DNA of 17,873 bases. Origin: Flemingiibacterium sp045587285. GTDB taxonomy: Bacteria; Bacillota; Clostridia; Oscillospirales; CAG-272. The stretch spans positions 1 through 17,873 of the forward strand of contig JAZNBZ010000019.1 in assembly GCA_045587285.1 (NCBI GenBank), read 5' to 3'. This document shows positions 1 through 5,780 of this stretch, in pieces (the first letter of the stretch is position 1; every line of letters begins with the position of its first letter). The notes under the pieces are model-generated. The model had not been told where the DNA came from. It saw only the letters and a list, made by a program, of their open reading frames with translations, and did not search any database. Both the position numbers and the translations under genes were made by a program.

Positions 1-18
1 GCCACCGAAATCGGTGGC
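1..18 (-). terminator. Hairpin after the sugar ABC ATPase gene, cut by the window edge
   Basis: GCCACCGA and TCGGTGGC form a perfect 8-bp inverted repeat, starting 28 bases beyond the stop codon of the minus-strand ATPase gene. On the minus strand the expected U-tract would lie to the left of base 1, outside the window. Terminator function is therefore inferred from position and stem strength only. Confidence 0.45.
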
Positions 19-45
19 GGCAATTTTATTAATGTAAGCTCACGA

Positions 46-1161
46 TTAGTGAACGATGCATCTCTCGGTGTCCTTATCAAAGATATGGAGTCTGGAGATG
101 TCGAGGGCAACCTTGATGGTATCGCCTGCTCTTGCGCTCGAACGCGAGGAAACGCGTGCGGTGAGAGGATGATCCTCGTCAGCAGAGAGATAAAGGAAGA
201 TCTCGTTACCCATAAGCTCGGTAACGTCAACGCTGCACTCGATTACGCTGTCAGCCATGCTGGAGAGGTACATAGGCTCGTCGTGGATGCACTCGGGACG
301 AAGACCTGCGATAACTTCCTTGCCAACGTACTCCTGAAGATTCTCATTCTTTGCCTTCTCAGCAGGAAGCTTGATGGAGTTGCCGGCAAAGTCGATGTAG
401 AGCTCGCCTTCCTTCTTCTCGAGCTTCGCATTGATGAAGTTCATCTGAGGAGTTCCGATGAAGCCTGCAACGAAGATGTTGCAAGGCAGATCGTAAAGAT
501 TCTGAGGAGTATCGACCTGCTGGATAAGACCGTCCTTCATAACAACGATTCTCGTTGCCATGGTCATAGCCTCGACCTGGTCGTGAGTAACGTAAATAAA
601 CGTGGTACCCAGCTTCTTGTGGAGCTTGGTAAGCTCGGTTCTCATCGCTGCACGGAGCTTTGCGTCGAGGTTCGAGAGCGGCTCGTCGAGAAGGAATACC
701 TTAGGATCGCGGACGATCGCACGACCGAGCGCAACACGCTGCTTCTGACCGCCGGAGAGAGCCTTCGGCTTTCTGTCGAGAAGGTGGGTGATGTCGAGGA
801 TACGAGCTGCCTCCTCAACCTTTCTCTTGATCTCTTCCTTGGGAACCTTGCGAAGCTTAAGACCAAATGCCATGTTGTCAAACACGGACATATGAGGATA
901 AAGCGCGTAGTTCTGGAACACCATCGCGATATCTCTGTCCTTAGGAGCTACGTCGTTAACGAGTCTGTCGCCGATGAAGAGCTCACCCTCGGTGATCTCC
1001 TCAAGACCTGCGATCATTCTAAGGGTGGTGGACTTACCGCAACCGGAAGGACCGACGAAAATGATAAACTCCTTGTCCTTGATCTCAAGGCAGAAGTCGG
1101 ATACGGCGGTAACGCCGCCCGGATACTTTTTGTAGATGTGCTTTAAGGATAAGCTTGCCAT
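46..1161 (-). CDS. ugpC: Sugar ABC transporter ATP-binding protein, UgpC/MsmK/MalK family
   Basis: This is the cytoplasmic ATPase that energises binding-protein-dependent sugar importers (MalK/MsmK/UgpC family, 371 aa, normal length). Walker A GPSGCGKST is at residues 37-45, the Q-loop glutamine at 83 in FQNYALYPH, the signature LSGGQ at 135-139, Walker B VFLLDE at 155-160, a D-loop at 163-166, and the switch histidine at 193. The last ~130 residues match the TOBE/regulatory domain of MalK-type ATPases. The start is fixed by AAGGAGGAAA at 1169-1178, 7 bases before ATG. No permease or solute-binding gene is adjacent. In Bacillota such orphan MsmK-like ATPases often serve several sugar transporters, so the substrate cannot be told. 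UgpC, MsmK and MalK are not separable by sequence alone, and the symbol is a family label. Confidence 0.93.
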   Translation of the reverse strand: MASLSLKHIYKKYPGGVTAVSDFCLEIKDKEFIIFVGPSGCGKSTTLRMIAGLEEITEGELFIGDRLVNDVAPKDRDIAMVFQNYALYPHMSVFDNMAFGLKLRKVPKEEIKRKVEEAARILDITHLLDRKPKALSGGQKQRVALGRAIVRDPKVFLLDEPLSNLDAKLRAAMRTELTKLHKKLGTTFIYVTHDQVEAMTMATRIVVMKDGLIQQVDTPQNLYDLPCNIFVAGFIGTPQMNFINAKLEKKEGELYIDFAGNSIKLPAEKAKNENLQEYVGKEVIAGLRPECIHDEPMYLSSMADSVIECSVDVTELMGNEIFLYLSADEDHPLTARVSSRSSARAGDTIKVALDISRLHIFDKDTERCIVH

Positions 1162-1231
1162 TGAAAAATTTCCTCCTTGTATTTTGAAACGGCACCGATG
1201 GTGTCGAAATCTATGCAGTCTTATTCAACGT

Positions 1232-1260
1232 ATAATATTGTACCAAATTTCCCGTGAAAA
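1232..1260 (-). promoter_or_regulatory. Candidate promoter of the sugar ABC ATPase gene
   Basis: Read on the minus strand, a -35-like TTTTCA (1255-1260) and a -10 TATTAT (1232-1237) are separated by 17 bases. The implied leader is about 65 nt and ends at the strong ribosome binding site. The -35 matches consensus at only four of six positions, so the call is moderate. Confidence 0.45.
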
Positions 1261-1326
1261 TGGTAGAGCCTTTTTCCCCAAAATTTCGGATAATTCTTTG
1301 TAACATTTGCACAGTTTTTCGAGTTT

Positions 1327-1340
1327 GTTTGTTAACAAAC
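1327..1340. promoter_or_regulatory. Perfect 14-bp palindrome, possible operator
   Basis: GTTTGTTAACAAAC is a perfect palindrome in the intergenic space, 66 bp upstream of the proposed -35 of the sugar ABC ATPase gene. Its size and symmetry fit a dimeric repressor or activator site. I do not recognise the regulator, and no second copy is seen in this window. Confidence 0.3.
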
Positions 1341-1391
1341 CGAAAATGAAACAGGCGATATTTTTAATTTATTAAAATCAATTGTTTCCGT

Positions 1392-1414
1392 TAAAGCGGC
1401 CAAACGGCGCTTTA
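1392..1414 (-). terminator. Weak hairpin behind the DUF4097 gene
   Basis: TAAAGCG and CGCTTTA form a 7-bp stem around a nine-base loop, 25 bases past the DUF4097 stop on the minus strand. CC and GG in the loop could add two more pairs. No U-tract follows directly, so it may be a poor terminator or only an mRNA-end stem. Confidence 0.3.
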
Positions 1415-1438
1415 CGGTCGATTTTCAGGACGTTTCCG

Positions 1439-2341
1439 TTACCTCGGAGCGTTCGTTTTAATCGAAATATTTCCGACCGTCACAGTTGCGTCGATCATAT
1501 TTCCGGTTGCGGCATTGCTCGTCTGCATAAAGCCGCCGACGGAGCTTCCGTCAACCGTAATGGTTCCCGTACTCGCGGCAAGCTTGACGTTCGTGGTGTC
1601 CATCGAAGAATACGAGCTGTACTCAAAATCGCCCGATGCGATGCTGACGCTGAAGCGATTGACCTGCGCTACAGCCTGAACGTTGCCCGACTTAACGGTA
1701 ACGGACATCTGCTCGATATCGCAGTCGTCAATAAATACGTTGCCCTCGTCAAGCACGAGCTTCGTAACGGAGGTCGTTCCGACGTCCGTCAAACTGATCT
1801 CACCGGCTCCTACGTTTACGTAATAGTCAGTAAGCGTGCGGTTATTTTTAATATTAACGGTACCGCTTTCAAGCGAAATATCAACGGCGTTGATCGGATA
1901 GTCGTCACACAGATATATATTCACCGTGCGCTCAAGCTTGCGCATACCGAAATAGTCCACGAAGGCGCCAAGTCCTTTGAAATTGGATACCATAGATATC
2001 AGGCTTGAAAACGAGGTGATATCCGTGCTGTCGTTCAGGGTGAATACGCGGTTACTGCCGGTGGCGGCATACATACCCTCTGTAAAATTGATAAGCTCGA
2101 CGTAAGATTTATCCGAGCCGCCGATTACGTTTACCGTAGCCTCTCCGAGGGATATGCTTATCTTCCCGACCGTGGCAGCGTCAAACTCCGGCTCGGCGTA
2201 GTAGTTGCCGTCCTCCGAAACGGGGGTGCCGAGCTCCACGTTCTGCGAATTGGCAAGACCGTTTGCGACGCCGACCGTGGCAAAGCCAAGCAGTACGACT
2301 ACGAGCGAAACTATTAAAAATATTATTGACGTCGGCTTCAC
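1439..2341 (-). CDS. DUF4097-type membrane-anchored beta-repeat protein
   Basis: A 300-aa protein with one N-terminal hydrophobic helix (about residues 5-28), probably an uncleaved signal anchor. A long extracytoplasmic part is rich in short beta strands with recurring G-x-[IV]-x-[IV] patterns (EGNVFI, SGNVQA, SGDFEY, TGTITV, VGNISI). That is the look of the DUF4097 family, predicted to form a beta-solenoid. The start is GTG at 2341. The start and the upstream stop overlap as GTGA, and AAGGAG lies within the end of the upstream gene, so translation is coupled to the DUF1700 gene. DUF1700 and DUF4097 genes commonly sit together in Bacillota, often with a PadR regulator, which is not seen here. 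The role is unknown; an envelope-stress function is only a guess. Confidence 0.75.
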   Translation of the reverse strand: MKPTSIIFLIVSLVVVLLGFATVGVANGLANSQNVELGTPVSEDGNYYAEPEFDAATVGKISISLGEATVNVIGGSDKSYVELINFTEGMYAATGSNRVFTLNDSTDITSFSSLISMVSNFKGLGAFVDYFGMRKLERTVNIYLCDDYPINAVDISLESGTVNIKNNRTLTDYYVNVGAGEISLTDVGTTSVTKLVLDEGNVFIDDCDIEQMSVTVKSGNVQAVAQVNRFSVSIASGDFEYSSYSSMDTTNVKLAASTGTITVDGSSVGGFMQTSNAATGNMIDATVTVGNISIKTNAPR

Positions 2342-3216
2342 AGCTTTGCACTCTCCTTCTTGAGATGATTAAAGAGTTCCTTGAGTCTTTTAAGCACACG
2401 CTTGAAAAGGCGCGTTACGAGCTTAAAGAGAATCGGTACGAGTCTTACCGCAAAATTATAAATGAGTATGCCGATGCACAGCGTAAGTCCTGCGATGACC
2501 ACGCCTATACCGATCTCGTAAAGTCCTATCGGCACCGCATTTCCCATCTGCAGAATTCCGTATATAATACCGACGAGCGACAAGACGGTTCCAAGACACA
2601 CGACGCCTATAAGCGCCGCGACCGCGCCTGCCATTACTGCGGCAACAGCACCCCACATCACGCCAAATATACCGAGTATCAGAAGCGCGAGCGGAACCGT
2701 AACGGGAAGGCTCAGGGCAAACAGCCCCCAAAACATCTTCGTGCCTTGAATTTTTTCCTCCTCAACGTAATCGGGAAGCCTCGTGGCGTTTTCCTCGGCT
2801 GCGTCGAGCGCTGCGCCCTCAAACTCCTCGTACTCCTCGTATTCAACTACGTCCTCGCCGTCCTGCATAGGCTCGTCCGCTATAAGAGCAAGCGGCTCAT
2901 AATCAACCTCGTCGTCCCTGACCGCAGGAATCTGCGCCTCCGTGGTAGGCTCGTCGTCTATATCGACCGCAGGAACGTTGAGCGTCTGCTCGGAAAGCAT
3001 TTCCTCCTTCGCGCGCTTTTCTGCGACCTGCGACGCTATATTGTCAGCGATGCTCTCAATATCGAGAAGCGTTTCCGCCGTAGCGAGATCGTCGTTTGCC
3101 ATTCTCTCGTAATATCTGTCGAACTGCGCAAGGTACGCCTCGGCCTCAGCCTCGGATATCCCCCTCGCCGCGAGCATCGACGTAAGTCGCTCGAGAAAGC
3201 TGTGTTTATCTGTCAT
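2338..3216 (-). CDS. DUF1700 (HAAS-domain) integral membrane protein
   Basis: 292 aa. Residues 1-75 form the helical N-terminal domain typical of DUF1700/HAAS proteins, with a FLERL...L...G[IV] start and a YYERM segment. Residues 80-158 are a very acidic, low-complexity linker with repeated EYEEYEE-like stretches. Residues 160-255 hold about four membrane helices (roughly 161-183, 187-208, 209-223 and 232-254). The tail is basic and amphipathic (RLFKRVLKRLKELF), probably lying on the inner membrane face. The start at 3216 is preferred over an upstream in-frame start at 3330 because GGAGG lies at 3227-3231, ten bases ahead, and because the extension is not family-like and would run through the promoter. 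It is first gene of a two-gene operon with DUF4097. The function is unknown. Confidence 0.75.
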   Translation of the reverse strand: MTDKHSFLERLTSMLAARGISEAEAEAYLAQFDRYYERMANDDLATAETLLDIESIADNIASQVAEKRAKEEMLSEQTLNVPAVDIDDEPTTEAQIPAVRDDEVDYEPLALIADEPMQDGEDVVEYEEYEEFEGAALDAAEENATRLPDYVEEEKIQGTKMFWGLFALSLPVTVPLALLILGIFGVMWGAVAAVMAGAVAALIGVVCLGTVLSLVGIIYGILQMGNAVPIGLYEIGIGVVIAGLTLCIGILIYNFAVRLVPILFKLVTRLFKRVLKRLKELFNHLKKESAKL

Positions 3217-3294
3217 CGGTAACTGTCCTCCGAAAAATAAATTAGCAATTTTCTGAAAAGTTTGAAATATGGTCTTCCCTTTAGAGAAGAGATG

Positions 3295-3303
3295 TGGTAT
3301 AAT
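3295..3303 (+). promoter_or_regulatory. Extended -10 promoter for trmB
   Basis: TGG followed by TATAAT (3298-3303) is a perfect extended -10 element. The -35 region is weak, as expected for this class. Its -10 shares bases with the opposing DUF1700 -10. The trmB leader would be about 70 nt. Confidence 0.55.
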
Positions 3304-3330
3304 TAAATGAAAATACCGCTTGACGGTCAA
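3302..3330 (-). promoter_or_regulatory. Promoter of the DUF1700-DUF4097 operon
   Basis: On the minus strand, TTGACC (3325-3330) and TTTAAT (3302-3307) are 17 bases apart, each one mismatch from consensus. The -35 lies inside the palindrome TTGACGGTCAA (3320-3330). The -10 overlaps that of the divergent trmB promoter. Confidence 0.6.
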
Positions 3331-3379
3331 AAATTCACCCTATATATCTATTCTACCAAAAAAGGGAGCAAAATGCAAT

Positions 3380-4027
3380 ATGAGAATGCGAAAAAAAAAG
3401 CACGGAGCAGAAAGAATTGAAGCGTGTTCCGATATTTTAATCCAAAATGTTACAATAAATACAGAAAATGTGAGCGATATATTCGGAATCACGGACAAAA
3501 AAGCACTTTGGCTCGAGATTGGCTGCGGCAAGGGCGCGTTCGTATGCGAGCTTGCAAGAAGAAACCCGGACGTAAATATAATCGCGCTTGAGCGCTGTGC
3601 CGACGTTGCTATGCTCGCTATGGAAAAGTGTAAGGCGGCAGAGATACCGAACGTCCGCTTCATCATCGGCGACGTCGCAAAGCTGTGGGATATATTCGAG
3701 GACGGTGCTATCGACCGCATTTACCTCAACTTTTCCGACCCGTGGCCCAAGGCAGGTCACGCAAAGCGCCGCCTGACGCATCGCAACTTCCTCGCACAGT
3801 ATCGCCGCATATTAAAGCCCGACGGCGCAATATTCTTCAAAACCGACAACCGCGGACTCTTTGACTTCTCGCTCGAGGAATTCGCCGAGTGTAAATTCCG
3901 ACTCGAAAGCCTCACCTACGACCTTCACAACAGCGAGTGGGCAGAGGGAAACATTATGACCGAGTACGAGAAAAACTTCTCCGAGAAGGGCTTCACGATA
4001 AACCGCGTTGAGGCGTGGTGCAAGTAA
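3380..4027 (+). CDS. trmB: tRNA (guanosine(46)-N7)-methyltransferase
   Basis: TrmB uses S-adenosylmethionine to methylate N7 of G46 in the variable loop of tRNA. The 215-aa protein has the usual length and landmarks: an MRMRKKK start, SAM-binding motif EIGCGKGAF at 46-54, acidic GD at 97-98, the family hallmark FSDPWPK at 118-124 followed by KRRLTH, and TDN at 155-157. The start at 3380 is chosen because TrmB proteins characteristically begin with MRxR and because GGGAG lies at 3364-3368. An in-frame ATG at 3320 would add 20 non-conserved residues without a binding site. The gene is monocistronic, divergent from DUF1700, and closed by a strong terminator. Confidence 0.95.
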   Translation: MRMRKKKHGAERIEACSDILIQNVTINTENVSDIFGITDKKALWLEIGCGKGAFVCELARRNPDVNIIALERCADVAMLAMEKCKAAEIPNVRFIIGDVAKLWDIFEDGAIDRIYLNFSDPWPKAGHAKRRLTHRNFLAQYRRILKPDGAIFFKTDNRGLFDFSLEEFAECKFRLESLTYDLHNSEWAEGNIMTEYEKNFSEKGFTINRVEAWCK

Positions 4028-4044
4028 TATCTGTATTTTAGACG

Positions 4045-4075
4045 AAGGAGGGAACGTTTTTGTTCCCTCCTTTTT
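4045..4075 (+). terminator. Rho-independent terminator of trmB
   Basis: AAGGAGGGAAC and GTTCCCTCCTT form an 11-bp perfect stem with a six-base loop, and the last two T bases run on into further T. An outer inverted pair, ATATCTGT (4027-4034) and ACAGATAT (4077-4084), could extend the structure. Confidence 0.9.
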
Positions 4076-4139
4076 GACAGATATCGTCCGCCTGCCGTAT
4101 TATTTTGCCGCAGAATAACTGATTTTAGGGAAAATTAGA

Positions 4140-4323
4140 CCCTCCCGAAATCGGCAATGTCATTAAGTTAAGTGAAACACCCCCACCCCCGTCATCCTCG
4201 AGCAAGCATCTCGGTCAGATTCTTCGCTTCGCTCGAGAATGACAGACCGAGATGCGCCGCGAAGGATCCGGGGTGGGGTGCATCATAGTTCTTTAACTTA
4301 ATGACATATCAAAGTCGGGAGGG
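4140..4323. repeat. 184-bp nested palindromic element, MITE-like
   Basis: The termini are perfect 9-bp inverted repeats, CCCTCCCGA (4140-4148) and TCGGGAGGG (4315-4323). Going inward, ATGTCATTAAGTTAA (4157-4171) pairs with 4293-4307 over 15 perfect bases. A C-rich arm (4178-4190) pairs with a G-rich arm (4270-4280), ATCCT (4194-4198) with AGGAT (4263-4267), GCATCTCGGTC (4206-4216) with 4245-4255, and ATTCT with AGAAT at the tip. It has no coding capacity and sits between the trmB terminator and the 3' end of the next gene, ending 6 bp before that gene's stop. No clear target-site duplication is seen. The core carries GAGCGAAGCGAAGAATCT (minus strand), a type of sequence I recall from dispersed intergenic repeats in many bacteria. 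A non-autonomous mobile element is likely, and it may also act as a bidirectional RNA stem. Confidence 0.7.
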
Positions 4324-4329
4324 ATATTT

Positions 4330-4914
4330 TTAATGCGCGGTTTTCGCGAGAATTATACTCGAGTTGTAATATTTCAGCACCTTGAGAGTTTTCTCGGTCG
4401 CCTCAAAGAACACCACGTGCTCCCCGCCGTCCGCATCGAATATCGCGTAGTATATATCGGGAGAGGACATCGACGAAACCGCCTCTATACGGTTTTCAGC
4501 CTTAACGATATCCGCCGCGGCCGTGTATTCACCCGCGTACGGTGCGATAGCCTTCATCGCGCTAACGCGCACGCGGCACAGCTCACGCATACTTTTACTT
4601 CCGTAAAGCTTGAGCATTCTGAACTCTCCGTCAAGGATGCAATACTCGTATTCAATTGAAACGAATCTCCACGTAGCAAGAACGAGAATATAGGTAAGCA
4701 CGGGCGTTATTGCGATTATCGGAAGTATATTCATACCGATAAAGAAGCCGGCAAAGCCGACAACGAACAGTGCGTATCCGCACACCATAAGCGCGCGCGC
4801 AAGCTTATACTTGCCCTCTTTTTTCTTTTCGACGCCGTAGTTTACGAACGTGCTTGCCGCATTGTCGCCAAGGTCGGCGGTGCGTATGCATTTTTCAAGC
4901 TTGGATTTTTTCAT
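4330..4914 (-). CDS. DUF6106-type membrane protein of unknown function
   Basis: 194 aa. A basic cytoplasmic start is followed by two adjacent membrane helices (about 41-60 and 62-81). A soluble domain follows, beginning SIEYEYCILDGEFRMLKLYG and continuing through RELCRVRVSAMKAIAPY, which resembles the DUF6106 family of Clostridia and suggests a small PH-like beta domain. The ribosome binding site is weak (GAGG about 9 bases ahead of ATG), while the promoter is strong. It is a single gene, with the palindromic element just past its stop. I recognise the family pattern but no function is known. Confidence 0.7.
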   Translation of the reverse strand: MKKSKLEKCIRTADLGDNAASTFVNYGVEKKKEGKYKLARALMVCGYALFVVGFAGFFIGMNILPIIAITPVLTYILVLATWRFVSIEYEYCILDGEFRMLKLYGSKSMRELCRVRVSAMKAIAPYAGEYTAAADIVKAENRIEAVSSMSSPDIYYAIFDADGGEHVVFFEATEKTLKVLKYYNSSIILAKTAH

Positions 4915-4953
4915 AATTCGAACCTCAAACGTTACCGTAAAATTATATATAAC

Positions 4954-4982
4954 AGTATACCATACAGACCAAAGATTTTCAA
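4954..4982 (-). promoter_or_regulatory. Promoter of the DUF6106-type gene
   Basis: On the minus strand, TTGAAA (4977-4982), a 17-base spacer ending in TGG, and TATACT (4954-4959) form an extended -10 promoter. The 12-base block TATGGTATACTG is identical to that of the divergent gph promoter. Confidence 0.7.
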
Positions 4983-5019
4983 GTATATTCTCTGATTTGT
5001 CAAAATTTTGGCGTAGCCC

Positions 5020-5048
5020 TTGAAATTACGTAAAAAATATGGTATACT
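5020..5048 (+). promoter_or_regulatory. Promoter of the HAD phosphatase gene (gph)
   Basis: TTGAAA (5020-5025), a 17-base spacer ending in TGG, and TATACT (5043-5048) form an extended -10 promoter. Transcription should begin near 5055, about 28 bases ahead of the gph start. Confidence 0.75.
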
Positions 5049-5082
5049 GCTAATTGATATTAAACCCATAAGGAGATATGCT

Positions 5083-5733
5083 ATGTCTTGCAAGCTCGCA
5101 ATATTCGACCTCGACGGCACGGTGCTCGACACGCTCGACGACCTTGCCAACGCGGTCAACCATACCCTCGAGGTACATAATATGCCAAAGCGCACAATAA
5201 AGGAAATCCGAGCCATCCTCGGTAATGGCGCACGCAATCTTATAGAGCGCTCCGTGCCCGAAGGAACCGACACCGCAGTAACCGACGGTGTTTTCGAATA
5301 TTATAAGAAGTACTACGAGGAGCACAGCGAAATAAACACCAAGCCGTACGACGGTGTTATGGATATGCTTCGCGCCCTGAAGGAACGCGGCATTAAGCTC
5401 GCAGTTCTCTCAAACAAGCCCGACGCCGCAGTACAGCCGCTTGCCAAAAAATATTTTACGGGCATATTTGATTACGTTTCCGGCGAGCGTGAGGGCATCA
5501 CCCGCAAGCCCGCACCCGACGGAATTTACGATGCACTTCGAGTGCTTGACGTTTCCGTTGAGGATACCGTATTCGTCGGCGACTCAGAGGTCGATGTAGA
5601 CACTGCAAAAAACGCCAATATGACCTGCATCAGCGTATGCTGGGGCTTCCGCGACGCAGATTTCCTCAGTGAACACGGCGCTACGTGTATCGTTTCAAGT
5701 GCTGACGAGCTGTTTGACGAGATAATCAAATAA
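5083..5733 (+). CDS. gph: HAD-family phosphatase, phosphoglycolate phosphatase-like
   Basis: A haloacid dehalogenase superfamily hydrolase of 216 aa, the usual size for Gph/PpaX/beta-phosphoglucomutase-like members. Motif I is FDLDGT with nucleophile D9 and acid D11. Motif II is LSNKPD (S110), the motif III lysine is K142 in TRKPAPDGI, and motif IV is VGDSEVDVDTA with D167 and D171. Residues 15-80 form a helical type C1 cap. AAGGAG at 5070-5075, 7 bases ahead, sets the ATG at 5083 and rejects an in-frame start at 5020 that falls on the -35. The likely reaction is dephosphorylation of 2-phosphoglycolate, but pyrophosphatase (PpaX) or a sugar phosphatase role cannot be excluded. Confidence 0.85.
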   Translation: MSCKLAIFDLDGTVLDTLDDLANAVNHTLEVHNMPKRTIKEIRAILGNGARNLIERSVPEGTDTAVTDGVFEYYKKYYEEHSEINTKPYDGVMDMLRALKERGIKLAVLSNKPDAAVQPLAKKYFTGIFDYVSGEREGITRKPAPDGIYDALRVLDVSVEDTVFVGDSEVDVDTAKNANMTCISVCWGFRDADFLSEHGATCIVSSADELFDEIIK

Positions 5734-5739
5734 CGAAAA

Positions 5740-5780
5740 GACCGTTTCTCGGGAAATCCGAGAAACGGTCCGTTTTTTTT
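5740..5780 (+). terminator. Strong terminator between gph and DUF5693 gene
   Basis: GACCGTTTCTCGG and CCGAGAAACGGTC form a perfect 13-bp stem with a GAAAT loop, then CG and eight T. On the minus strand the stem is followed by TTTTCGTTATT, so it can probably serve the convergent DUF5693 gene too. The TAA of that gene (5779-5781) lies within the T-tract. Confidence 0.93.

Noticed and set aside
49..1146. Long plus-strand open frame opposite the sugar ABC ATPase gene
   Set aside because: It is antisense to a gene with every ABC ATPase motif, and has no recognisable domain or ribosome binding site.
3320..3379. N-terminal extension of TrmB from ATG 3320
   Set aside because: The extra 20 residues have no ribosome binding site and are not family-like. 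TrmB typically begins MRxR, as at 3380.
4140..4323. CRISPR repeat or small RNA gene
   Set aside because: The inverted segments are nested, not arranged as direct repeats with spacers, and no promoter is seen for a stand-alone RNA.
4953..5049. Invertible promoter (phase-variable switch)
   Set aside because: The 12-bp inverted copies are fully explained as two extended -10 promoters, and no recombinase gene is nearby.
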